DNA from: Nitrospirae bacterium GWC2_56_14
GTDB taxonomy: Bacteria; Nitrospirota; UBA9217
Direction of reading: 5' to 3'
Length of the DNA stretch: 20,152 nucleotides
Assembly: GCA_001803705.1 (NCBI GenBank)
Contig: MHDY01000142.1
Coordinates: 1 to 20,152 of the forward strand
Within the stretch, counting starts at the first letter, position 1; every line of letters starts with the position of its first letter. This document shows, piece by piece, positions 1 to 6,719 of the stretch. The notes under the pieces are model-generated. The model was given only the letters and a program-made list of their open reading frames with translations. It was not told the DNA's origin and ran no database searches. Position numbers and translations under genes: made by a program.

Positions 1-1221
1 GCCGATTTCTACGGTTTCGTCATACCCTTTGTGCAGGACCTCATGAAGCTTGCCCAGGAGTCGAAGGTCCCGATCAAGGTCCGCGCCTGCGACACCATGG
101 GCTACGGTTTCCCCTTCCCCGGAACGGCCCTGCCGCGCGGGGTGCCGGAAATATTCTATGCCCTGATCCACGACGGCGGCGTGCCGTCGGAGCAGCTTGA
201 GTGGCATGGCCACAACGACTTCCACAAAGGCTTGGTGAACGGCGTGGCGGCATGGATGTATGGCTGCGCTGCCGTGAACGGAGCGCTCCTCGGCTTCGGC
301 GAACGCACGGGCAATACGCCGGTCGAGGCGATGCTCATTGACTACATCAGCCTCACCGGAGACGGAGACGGCATTGATACCACGGCCATTACCGAGATGG
401 CCGAGTATTTCCGCAGGGAGATGAACTTCCCCATTCCGACCAATTATCCCTTTGTCGGGTCCGAGTTCAACTCGACCAGCGCCGGGATCCATGCCGACGG
501 CATGATGAAGAACGAGGAGATCTACAATATCTTTGACACGACCAAGATCCTGAAGCGGCCCATGGGCGTGATCATCACGGACAAGTCGGGGATCGCGGGC
601 ATCGCCCACTGGGTGAACGGCCACCTCGGGCTCGATGCGGACCGCAAGATCGATAAACGCCATCCGGGCCTTGCCAAGATGAACAAGTGGGTCCTTGAGC
701 AGTATGAGCAGGGCAGGACCACGAGCATTTCACACGACGAGCTGCTGGAGAAGGCCAAGAAGAACCTGCCCGAGTACTTCGTCTCGGACCTGGACCGGCT
801 CAAGAAAAAGGCCGCTTTGGTGGCGCGCCATATTGTCGAGGACTTCGTCGAGCGTCCGGAAATCCGGACCATGGATCCTGCGAAGCAGGAGCCGGTGATG
901 GAGAAACTGCAGAAGGAAGATCCGTATATCCAGTTCGTTTATGTGGTGAACTCCCAGGGGAAAAAGATCACCCGCAACATCACGGACATCGAGAACAAGG
1001 CAAAGTTCGAGACCGCCGGCCTCGGCGACGACTTCTCGGACCGCCCCTGGTTCATCAGCCCCATGAAGGACGGCAAGAGCTTCGTGTCGGACTTCTACAC
1101 GTCAAAGATAACGGGCGCGCTGTGCATCACAGTCTCGGCGCCCATCTCTGACGACGAAAGCAACATTGTGGGCGTGTTCGGGGTCGACATCCGGTTCGAG
1201 GACCTGGTGCGGGCTGAATAA
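1..1221 (+). CDS. HMGL-type acyltransferase (Re-citrate/homocitrate synthase-like) with C-terminal Cache domain, 5' partial
   Basis: The reading frame is open from base 1, so the N-terminus lies outside the window. Residue numbers count from the GTG at 31. The family condenses acetyl-CoA with a 2-oxo acid in the cytoplasm. Residues 1-110 are the end of the HMGL-like TIM barrel: HGHNDFHKG (59-67) gives the metal-binding HxH, and GFGERTGN (88-95) matches the 2-isopropylmalate/homocitrate synthase signature. The wording of both motifs is closer to Re-citrate synthases and homocitrate-type enzymes than to ordinary LeuA, which is an inference from memory of the family. Residues 110-255 are the helical linker region. 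Instead of a LeuA regulatory domain, residues about 265-396 look like a Cache/PDC sensor, with RPWF (338-341), ITVSAPISD (366-374) and GVFGVDI (381-387). No membrane segment separates the two parts. The domain calls are good; the exact substrate is uncertain. Confidence 0.8.
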   Translation, partial: ADFYGFVIPFVQDLMKLAQESKVPIKVRACDTMGYGFPFPGTALPRGVPEIFYALIHDGGVPSEQLEWHGHNDFHKGLVNGVAAWMYGCAAVNGALLGFGERTGNTPVEAMLIDYISLTGDGDGIDTTAITEMAEYFRREMNFPIPTNYPFVGSEFNSTSAGIHADGMMKNEEIYNIFDTTKILKRPMGVIITDKSGIAGIAHWVNGHLGLDADRKIDKRHPGLAKMNKWVLEQYEQGRTTSISHDELLEKAKKNLPEYFVSDLDRLKKKAALVARHIVEDFVERPEIRTMDPAKQEPVMEKLQKEDPYIQFVYVVNSQGKKITRNITDIENKAKFETAGLGDDFSDRPWFISPMKDGKSFVSDFYTSKITGALCITVSAPISDDESNIVGVFGVDIRFEDLVRAE

Positions 1222-1253
1222 ACTGCGCGAGATCAATACTGGTCGGACAACAC

Positions 1254-1288
1254 AAAAGACTGCCGGGAATTTCCTGGCAGTCTTTTTT
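1254..1288. terminator. Bidirectional intrinsic terminator
   Basis: A stem of about 13 bp (AAAAGACTGCCGG paired with CTGGCAGTCTTTT, one mismatch) closes on a short AATTT-type loop and is followed by a T run at 1283-1288. The A run on the other side makes it a terminator in the minus direction too. It sits between two convergent genes ending at 1221 and 1307. Confidence 0.85.
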
Positions 1289-1306
1289 CTTCTTATAACC
1301 TTTCCC

Positions 1307-2920
1307 TTATGACCTTCTCATCACCAGCAGCAGCCAGACAAACAGAACACCGGCGCCCGCAGCGGTCCAAGCGCTTTCAACCGGATAATCGTTGATGCGC
1401 AGAAGAAGAGCGCCTGCGCCGAGCCCGGTCGTCAGCATGGCAAAGATGAACCCCTTGCCGATGCGGTAAATGTTCCGAAGCTCGCGCACGACATCCGCTG
1501 AAGTGATCTCGACCCGCGTCTCTCCCCGTCCCGTCGTTACCAGAAATTCGGCGAGCAGCTTCGGCAGTCTGCCGAGCGCGCGGACCGATGTTCCGGCCTG
1601 CTGCAGGATCGCGGCCGCCGTAAATTTATCAGCCGTAATGAACCGCTTGGCAAAAGGCGCCGCGATCTCGATGATGTTCGTTTCCGGATCGAGCCGCGAG
1701 CCCAGACCGTTCAGCATGCCCACCACTCTCCCGAACAGGATGAAGTCGTTCGGGATCTGGATCGAGGGGCTCAGTTGCAGCGCCGCCATGATGTCGTTGC
1801 CGATTTCCTCGATGTCCATGGCCTTGAATTCCGAGGGAGAGATATCGCGGTATTTCTGCAGGATGCGGTCAACGAACTGGACGAGCGGTTGGATGTCGTG
1901 GGTCAGCGGAATGAACCCCATGTCCACCAGCGCGCGCACCAGTCCCAGGCTGTCGCGGTCGACAACGGCGCTGAAAGCACGACGCAGCCCGTCGCGCTTC
2001 GGCCCCGAGATGCGGTCCACCATGCCGAAATCCACCAGGATGATCTCCGGACCGGGTGTGACAAAGATGTTGCCGGGGTGCGGGTCGCCATGGAATAGCC
2101 CGTCGCTGAAGAACATCTGGGCGTAGGCTTCGGCAAGGTTGCGCGCGATCTCCTTCCGGTCGATGCCCTGCCGGTCGATCTCGTCGAAATCGGTGATCTT
2201 GATGCCGGCGAGATATTCAAGCGTCAGGACCTTGGATGTAGTGAACGGCCAGTACACGAGCGGGATCCTGATCTTCGGATTGTCCGCGAAGTTCCGGGCA
2301 AAGGTCTCGGCGTTCTTGCCCTCCTGAAGATAGTTCAGCTCTTCCAGGATGATGCGAGAGAACTCGGAATAGATCACGTCGATATTGATATGGCGGTAGA
2401 TCATCCGCAGGATGCGAATGACGAATTTGAGGGTGCGCATGTCCGCGGCGATGACGTCATCGATGCCCGGATACTGGACCTTGACCACGATGCAGTCGCC
2501 GTGGCGCAGGCAGGCGCGGTGCACCTGGCCGAGCGAGGCGGACGCGATGGGCGTCTCGTCAAAGGATGAAAAGACCTCGTTCATGGGCCCCAGCTCCTCG
2601 GTGACCCGCTGGACGATATCGTGGAACGGCGCAGGCGGCACCTGGTCCTGGAGCTTCGAGAGCTCGCTCGTGTACTCCTCGGGCAAAAGGTCGACGCGCG
2701 AGGAAAGGAACTGGCCGATCTTGATCAGCACGCCGCGCATCTCGATCATGCGCTCCCGGAGCAGGACGGCGTTTTTCGCGTGGAGCCGCTTGAGCCGCTC
2801 GTTTCTGAGATGGGGAGCGGCAAAAGTGTTCCTGAGCCCCAGAAGCTTGTAGCTCAAGAGCACCCGTAAAAAAAGAGCAACACCCTGGATGAATCTGCCG
2901 CGCAAGTTCGTTGAACGCAT
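1307..2920 (-). CDS. UbiB/ABC1/AarF-family atypical kinase-like ATPase
   Basis: 537 residues, the usual length for UbiB/ABC1 (ADCK) proteins. These are membrane-attached, protein-kinase-like ATPases that support quinone or other prenyl-lipid biosynthesis. Visible signatures are KIGQ (67-70) in the family-specific KxGQ region, SASLGQVHRA (127-136) in place of a kinase P-loop, VVKVQYPG (145-152) with the ATP-site Lys, HGDPHPGN (277-284) as catalytic loop and DFG (297-299). Two hydrophobic segments at the C-terminus (roughly 490-535) are the usual membrane anchor. No ubi or men gene neighbours it, so the link to quinone synthesis rests on family alone. The ATG at 2920 has no Shine-Dalgarno sequence, and a TATAAT hexamer lies only 6 nt upstream, so translation may be leaderless. 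A later start is possible but would cut the N-terminal helix. Confidence 0.9.
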   Translation of the reverse strand: MRSTNLRGRFIQGVALFLRVLLSYKLLGLRNTFAAPHLRNERLKRLHAKNAVLLRERMIEMRGVLIKIGQFLSSRVDLLPEEYTSELSKLQDQVPPAPFHDIVQRVTEELGPMNEVFSSFDETPIASASLGQVHRACLRHGDCIVVKVQYPGIDDVIAADMRTLKFVIRILRMIYRHINIDVIYSEFSRIILEELNYLQEGKNAETFARNFADNPKIRIPLVYWPFTTSKVLTLEYLAGIKITDFDEIDRQGIDRKEIARNLAEAYAQMFFSDGLFHGDPHPGNIFVTPGPEIILVDFGMVDRISGPKRDGLRRAFSAVVDRDSLGLVRALVDMGFIPLTHDIQPLVQFVDRILQKYRDISPSEFKAMDIEEIGNDIMAALQLSPSIQIPNDFILFGRVVGMLNGLGSRLDPETNIIEIAAPFAKRFITADKFTAAAILQQAGTSVRALGRLPKLLAEFLVTTGRGETRVEITSADVVRELRNIYRIGKGFIFAMLTTGLGAGALLLRINDYPVESAWTAAGAGVLFVWLLLVMRRS

Positions 2921-2926
2921 ATAGTG

Positions 2927-2956
2927 ATTATACCAGAAGAGGCAGGCGAGAGTAAA
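2927..2956 (-). promoter_or_regulatory. Candidate sigma70 promoter for the UbiB-like gene
   Basis: On the minus strand TTTACT (2956-2951) is followed after 18 bp by a perfect TATAAT (2932-2927). Transcription would start at or within a base or two of the ATG at 2920, implying a leaderless mRNA. Confidence 0.5.
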
Positions 2957-3084
2957 TCATCCTGTTGTTCACCAAATCCCGCAAAACTCCCTTGCAAATC
3001 GATCTAATCTATACTATCGTAACGAGCAATTGGTTCACTCTGCTCGTGCTCGTTATCCAAAGCAATCTTGTACGGAAGCGAATA

Positions 3085-3258
3085 ATGTCAAAAGAAGCCA
3101 CCGCTCGCATCAAGATCAACAAGCTTCTCGAAGCCGCCGGGTGGCGTTTCTTCGGGAACGGAAAATCACCTGCCAATGTCCAGCTTGAACCCAGCGTCAC
3201 GCTTAAAACACTGGACCTCGATGCTCTCGGAGACAACTTTGAGAAAGCGGTAAACTGA
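3085..3258 (+). pseudogene. Truncated type I restriction endonuclease HsdR, N-terminal remnant
   Basis: 57 residues starting at the ATG at 3085, with a GGAAG-like ribosome site about 7 nt upstream. The sequence runs from MSKEATARIKINKLLEAAGW through VQLEP and LDALGDNFEKA. This matches the extreme N-terminus of type I restriction R subunits, which are normally around 800-1000 residues. The frame stops exactly where the family would enter its PD-(D/E)XK nuclease domain, so no nuclease or helicase motif is present and the protein cannot be a working restriction enzyme. In-frame codons extend upstream to 2965, but that part looks non-coding. It lies next to a BRO-N/DinD-type gene, a frequent partner in type I restriction loci, and local base composition is lower in GC than the flanking housekeeping genes. 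I read it as the edge of a deleted, horizontally acquired locus. Confidence 0.7.
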
Positions 3259-3272
3259 TAGGGAGGCAGAAG

Positions 3273-4126
3273 ATGAACGACAAATCTCTTGCTGTATTTG
3301 AAAACTACAATATCCGAAGAATATATGACGAGAAATCTGAAACCTGGTATTTCTCTGTCGTGGATATTATTCAGGCGTTGATACAGCAGCCGGAGTATCA
3401 GGCTGCGAGAAATTACTGGAAGGTATTAAAAAATCGGCTGAATAAAGAAGGAAGTGAGTCGGTTACAAAATGTAACCGACTGAAACTGGAAGCGGCTGAT
3501 GGCAAACAATATATGACTGATGTTGCCGATCCTGAAACGCTTCTCCGCCTGATACAATCCGTACCCAGCCCCAAGGCCGAGCCGATCAAGCTGTGGCTGG
3601 CCAAGGTCGGCTACGAACGGATGCAGGACATGGCGGACCCTGCGCGGTCTTTGGACCGGGCGCGTGTGTTCTGGCAGCAGCATGGAAGAAGTGAAAAGTG
3701 GATACAGCAGCGCATGATGGGTCAGGAAACCAGAAATAAGCTGACTGATTACTGGAAAGACCATGACATCAAGAAGGAAGAGGAATACGCCATTCTGACC
3801 AACATCATCCATCGGGAATGGGCGGATGTGTCCGTGAAAAAGCACACGGCAGTGAAGGGACTGAAAACCCAGAACCTCAGAGATCATATGAGCGAAGCCG
3901 ACTGATCTTTACCGCTCTTGCTGAGCTTTCCACACGCCAAATAGCTGACACCATGAAAGCCGTCGGCATGAAAGAAAACAAAGCTGCCGGTAAAACAGGC
4001 GGCGGGATCGCAAAAAAGGCGAGACGCGAACTGGAAGCAAAAACAGGTAAAAAGGTTGTGACCGGAGAGAACTTCCTGCCGCCCGATGCAAAGAAGTCAT
4101 TGCCGACAAAAACAAGGGGCAAATGA
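3273..4126 (+). pseudogene. BRO-N / DinD-type (phage antirepressor-like) protein, frameshifted
   Basis: The first frame runs 3273-3905 (210 residues, ATG preceded by GGGAGG) and stops at TGA after LRDHMSEAD. The family sequence continues at once in another frame from base 3902 (LIFTALAELSTRQIADT ... GGGIAKKARRELE ... KKVVTGENFL), ending at 4126. Removing a one-base deletion near 3900-3903 would give a single protein of about 284 residues, the normal size of BRO-N/DinD-like proteins. The N-terminal BRO-N domain (about 8-105) contains WYFSVVDI and SPKAEPIKLWLAKVGYERM. Family members are DNA-damage-inducible proteins or phage antirepressors, and homologues often sit inside type I restriction operons, which agrees with the hsdR remnant 14 bp upstream. 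No slippery heptamer is present at the junction, so programmed frameshifting is unlikely. The shift is either decay or an assembly error. Confidence 0.75.
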
Positions 4127-4130
4127 AATC

Positions 4131-4205
4131 GTAGGTCGGGAGAGTAAAACAAAACCCGACAACTGCCCTTGTGTTGCGCTTCGCTAACCCGTTCTACGAA
4201 CCTAC
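4131..4205. repeat. Degenerate REP-like palindromic repeat
   Basis: The outer arms GTAGGT (4131-4136) and ACCTAC (4200-4205) are complementary. Nested inside are GTCGGG and CCCGAC (4155-4160), and a segment reading GTTGCGCTTCGCTAACCC (4172-4189). That last segment resembles the GGGTTAGCGAAGCGCAAC core of intergenic palindromes found in many proteobacterial genomes. It lies between the decayed DinD-type gene and the 3' end of the transporter gene, at the edge of the low-GC scar. The element is imperfect, so it may be an old copy. Confidence 0.5.
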
Positions 4206-4214
4206 CCTAACCTT

Positions 4215-5456
4215 CTACGTAAAGATCCCAATCACCGCGCCGGTCATGCAGGTCGCAAGCGTGCCGGCGACCAGCGCTTTCATCCCGAGGCCCACGATCT
4301 CGTCGCGCCGCTCCGGCGCCAGGCTGCCGAGCCCGCCGAGCAGGATGCCAAGGCTGCCGAAGTTGGCAAAGCTGGAGAGCGCATAGGTCATGATAAGGCG
4401 GCTCCGGGGGTCCAGCGCTTCTGCCGGGAGCTTGGCCAGCTCAAGGAAGGCGAGCAACTCGTTCAGGATGGTTTTGGTACCCATGAGGTAACCGGCGGTC
4501 TGCGCCTGGGGCCAGGGAATGCCGAAGAGCCAGACCACCGGGGCCATGACGAAGCCCAGGATCCGCTGGAGCGTGAGCGGTTTTTCACCGACGTCCGGCA
4601 GCAGGCCGACGATCAGGTTCGCCAGGTGCACCAGCGCTACCATCACCACGAGCATGGCGGTGATGCTCAGCAGCAGATGCAGTCCATCCATGGTCCCTTT
4701 CACCACAGCGTCCATGGAACTGGTAGCGGTCTGCGTCGGTATCAGGTGCCCCGACGTCTCCTCTCCCGTCTCGGGCACCATGATGCGTGCGATCGTGATC
4801 GCCGCTGCAACATGGATGAAGGATGCGATCAGAATATGGCCGAGCGGATCGGGGATCACCCCGGTCAAAAAAGCGGCGTACAGGACCATCACCGTGCCGG
4901 CGATGCAGGCCATGCCGACGGCCATGAGCGAAAAGAGCTCGCTCCGGGTCATGCTCCTGAGGTAGGGTTTGATCAATAAGGGCGCTTCGACCATACCAAG
5001 GAAGATCGTGGTGGATGCGCCGAGGCCGAGCGCGCCGCCGATGTTCATGGTCTTCTGGAGCAGGAACGAGAAGGACCGGACGACCAACGGAAGGATCCTC
5101 CAGTAGAAGAGCAGGCCCGACAAGGCCCCGATCACGAGTACGAGCGGAAGCGCCTGGAACGCAAGGATGAAGTTCGATCCCGGGTCGGTCAGCAGGAACG
5201 GAGGCGTGCCGCCGCCGATATATCCGAACACGAAGGACGTGCCCGCCTTTGTCGCCGATTCAAGGTCAAGTACGACCGTATTAAGGAGGAGAAAGAATTT
5301 TTTGAAGAACGGGACATAAAGAAGAATGGCCGCGATGCAGAGCTGTATGGCAACGCCGGTCAGCGCAGTGGCATACCTGACGCCTTTTCTGTTCTCGCTG
5401 AGGAGCCAGGCAATTCCGGTGAACACCGCGAGGCCGAGCAGTGCTTGAAAGAACAT
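4215..5456 (-). CDS. Concentrative nucleoside transporter, NupC/CNT family
   Basis: 413 residues, normal length for bacterial CNT transporters, which import nucleosides with H+ or Na+ across the inner membrane. Hallmarks are the GGGTPPFLL loop, GMVEAPLLIKPYL, the MTRSELFSLMAVGMACIAGT stretch, PWPQAQTAGYLMGTK and the C-terminal FANFGSLGILLGGLGSLAPE. These correspond to the substrate- and cation-binding hairpins of the family. About ten hydrophobic segments are visible. I place the start at the ATG at 5456 because AGGAG lies 8 nt upstream; the open frame extends further 5' but has no comparable site. A good promoter (5497-5525) sits just upstream. The gene stands alone, with no nucleoside catabolism genes nearby, so the exact substrate range cannot be inferred. 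Confidence 0.92.
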   Translation of the reverse strand: MFFQALLGLAVFTGIAWLLSENRKGVRYATALTGVAIQLCIAAILLYVPFFKKFFLLLNTVVLDLESATKAGTSFVFGYIGGGTPPFLLTDPGSNFILAFQALPLVLVIGALSGLLFYWRILPLVVRSFSFLLQKTMNIGGALGLGASTTIFLGMVEAPLLIKPYLRSMTRSELFSLMAVGMACIAGTVMVLYAAFLTGVIPDPLGHILIASFIHVAAAITIARIMVPETGEETSGHLIPTQTATSSMDAVVKGTMDGLHLLLSITAMLVVMVALVHLANLIVGLLPDVGEKPLTLQRILGFVMAPVVWLFGIPWPQAQTAGYLMGTKTILNELLAFLELAKLPAEALDPRSRLIMTYALSSFANFGSLGILLGGLGSLAPERRDEIVGLGMKALVAGTLATCMTGAVIGIFT

Positions 5457-5496
5457 AATGAACTCCTCTTCGTTATTGACCTGCCGAATGGGCGCT

Positions 5497-5525
5497 ATTA
5501 TGGCATGCGAAATAGTAATTTTCAA
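5497..5525 (-). promoter_or_regulatory. Sigma70-type promoter of the nucleoside transporter gene
   Basis: Minus strand TTGAAA (5525-5520), a 17-bp spacer, then CATAAT (5502-5497). Each hexamer matches 5 of 6 consensus bases. The predicted start near 5490 gives a leader of about 35 nt with the AGGAG site before the ATG at 5456. Confidence 0.6.
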
Positions 5526-5629
5526 TTTAAAAAAGGCACTGCTGTTTCCCCAGCGTGCATCGGCTGCAAGGTGGAGAACCCGCTGCCGCTGCCTTTGTTG
5601 GAACCAGGCCAAATGGAAAATAATAATTC

Positions 5630-5658
5630 TTGACTTCCTTGCGCCAAAGTGAGAATAT
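5630..5658 (+). promoter_or_regulatory. Candidate promoter of the cold-shock gene
   Basis: TTGACT (5630-5635, 5 of 6) is followed 15-17 bp later by a poor -10 region (GAGAAT at 5651 or GAATAT at 5653). The -35 element is convincing, the -10 is not. Transcription from here would give a leader of about 105 nt carrying the hairpin at 5693-5727. Confidence 0.4.
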
Positions 5659-5692
5659 GTCTTTCAGAAGTTCCGGATGTACTTGTAGGGAA

Positions 5693-5727
5693 ACCACAAA
5701 GACAGATCGGCTTTGTGGTATTTTTTT
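5693..5727 (+). terminator. Terminator-like hairpin in the cold-shock gene leader
   Basis: ACCACAAAG (5693-5701) pairs perfectly with CTTTGTGGT (5711-5719) around a 9-nt loop, followed by A and seven T residues (5721-5727). It has the shape of an intrinsic terminator, yet no plus-strand gene lies upstream, because the neighbour at 5456 is divergent. It can therefore only act on a transcript starting in the intergenic region, about 45 nt before the cold-shock start codon. This points to attenuation of the cold-shock mRNA. Confidence 0.65.
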
Positions 5728-5771
5728 GTCCTTGTCCGTCGCTTCAATTCACAAGAAGGAGGTAGCTCATC

Positions 5772-5972
5772 ATGGAAAATGGTACGGTAAAGTGGTTCAA
5801 TGATGCCAAAGGATTTGGCTTCATTACCCGTGAAAAAGGCGGCGATGTCTTCGTGCATTTCGGCGACATTCAGGACAGCGGCTTTAAGTCGTTGGCCGAA
5901 GGCCAAGCGGTGCAGTTCGACGTTGTCGACTCGCCCAAAGGCCCCAAAGCAGCCAACGTTGTAAAGCTCTAA
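5772..5972 (+). CDS. Cold-shock domain protein (CspA family)
   Basis: 66 residues, the standard size for single-domain cold-shock proteins, which bind single-stranded RNA and DNA and melt RNA secondary structure in the cytoplasm. The two RNA-binding motifs are intact: RNP1 KGFGFI (13-18) and RNP2 VFVHF (26-30). The opening MENGTVKWFNDAKGFGFI and the closing GPKAANV are typical. A strong AAGGAGG ribosome site lies about 8 nt before the ATG. It is monocistronic, with its own terminator at 5997. The leader holds a terminator-like hairpin (5693-5727). Csp mRNAs are commonly controlled through their 5' leaders, so regulation at the RNA level is a reasonable inference. Whether this paralogue is cold-induced cannot be told from sequence. 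Confidence 0.95.
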   Translation: MENGTVKWFNDAKGFGFITREKGGDVFVHFGDIQDSGFKSLAEGQAVQFDVVDSPKGPKAANVVKL

Positions 5973-5996
5973 GCTATATTATTGCTTAAACTTTTG

Positions 5997-6030
5997 AAGC
6001 AGGCTCTGCTCATGCAGCGCCTGCTTTTTT
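5997..6030 (+). terminator. Intrinsic terminator after the cold-shock gene
   Basis: AAGCAGG (5997-6003) pairs with CCTGCTT (6020-6026), with an inner CTGC-TCAT-GCAG hairpin extending the stem, then a T run to 6030. It is 25 nt after the csp stop codon. Confidence 0.8.
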
Positions 6031-6284
6031 CATGGTACTCCCGTTCCGCTCATGTTCCGCCTGTCCTGTCTTGACCTCATCATGATACCAGGCTGAATAC
6101 GCGCAAATATCGCTGCCCCCTGAACGACCGTATACGACCTGTTCAGCAAAACACCTGTTGCTATTATTCCCGTAAAGTGCCATCATGCAGTATAGTTATT
6201 GAGTCGCAGGAACCAGCTCATGCCACAAGGATTGGCGTCTTTGTGGTTTTTGCATTTCAGATGGGGCTACCTGAGGAGGAAAAA

Positions 6285-6665
6285 ATGCGGTACAGGCAGA
6301 GCTATAAGGAAAAGATGGAACTGGAGAAGGCTGCTATGGTCGCCGCCGGTCTGGTTTCAGAACGCTATGCCGGGGTTTCGAACATCGAATTCCAGATGAC
6401 CTATTATCAGCGTGGCCTGCATCCGGTCCTGATGACGCGTACGCTCAGTTTTTTGCCCGCCAATTACGCAACGTTTCACATGAAATGTATGCAGGAAGGG
6501 TGCACGGACGGCGGATATGACCTTGCCCCGGTGGTAGACGGGCTTGCTCATTCTCGCAAAAAAACGGTCAAGGGAAAGATCTTTTGTCACGGAACGAACG
6601 ATACCATCGGCCACGCAAGCATTGCCTACGAGGTCAATATTCAGTACTGCAAACCCGTTAAATAA
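6285..6665 (+). CDS. Hypothetical protein with four cysteines
   Basis: I do not recognise this 126-residue protein. The start at 6285 is chosen because GAGGAGGA (6273-6280) lies just upstream; an in-frame extension to 6177 lacks a ribosome site and reads unlike a real N-terminus. There is no signal peptide or membrane segment, so it is probably cytoplasmic. It begins with a short charged helix (RQSYKEKMELEKAAMVAAGL). Four cysteines (68, 73, 101, 122) and several histidines (46, 65, 89, 102, 110) are arranged as CMQEGC ... FCHG ... YC, which could form a metal site, though this is speculation. Codon use resembles the neighbours. It converges with pyruvate kinase 54 bp away and has no obvious operon partner. 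Confidence 0.6.
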   Translation: MRYRQSYKEKMELEKAAMVAAGLVSERYAGVSNIEFQMTYYQRGLHPVLMTRTLSFLPANYATFHMKCMQEGCTDGGYDLAPVVDGLAHSRKKTVKGKIFCHGTNDTIGHASIAYEVNIQYCKPVK

Positions 6666-6719
6666 AGCTCTAACCGCTGCTCCCGGTCCGCATCGACCGT
6701 GGCATGCAGCCGTGCCGGA

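Noticed and set aside
3022..3047. Hairpin ACGAGCA / TGCTCGT with a 12-nt loop upstream of the hsdR remnant
   Set aside because: A 7-bp stem with a long loop and no T run or ribosome-site overlap is not distinctive enough to call.
3880..3910. Programmed frameshift joining the two DinD-like frames
   Set aside because: No slippery sequence or downstream pseudoknot is visible; decay or sequencing error is simpler.
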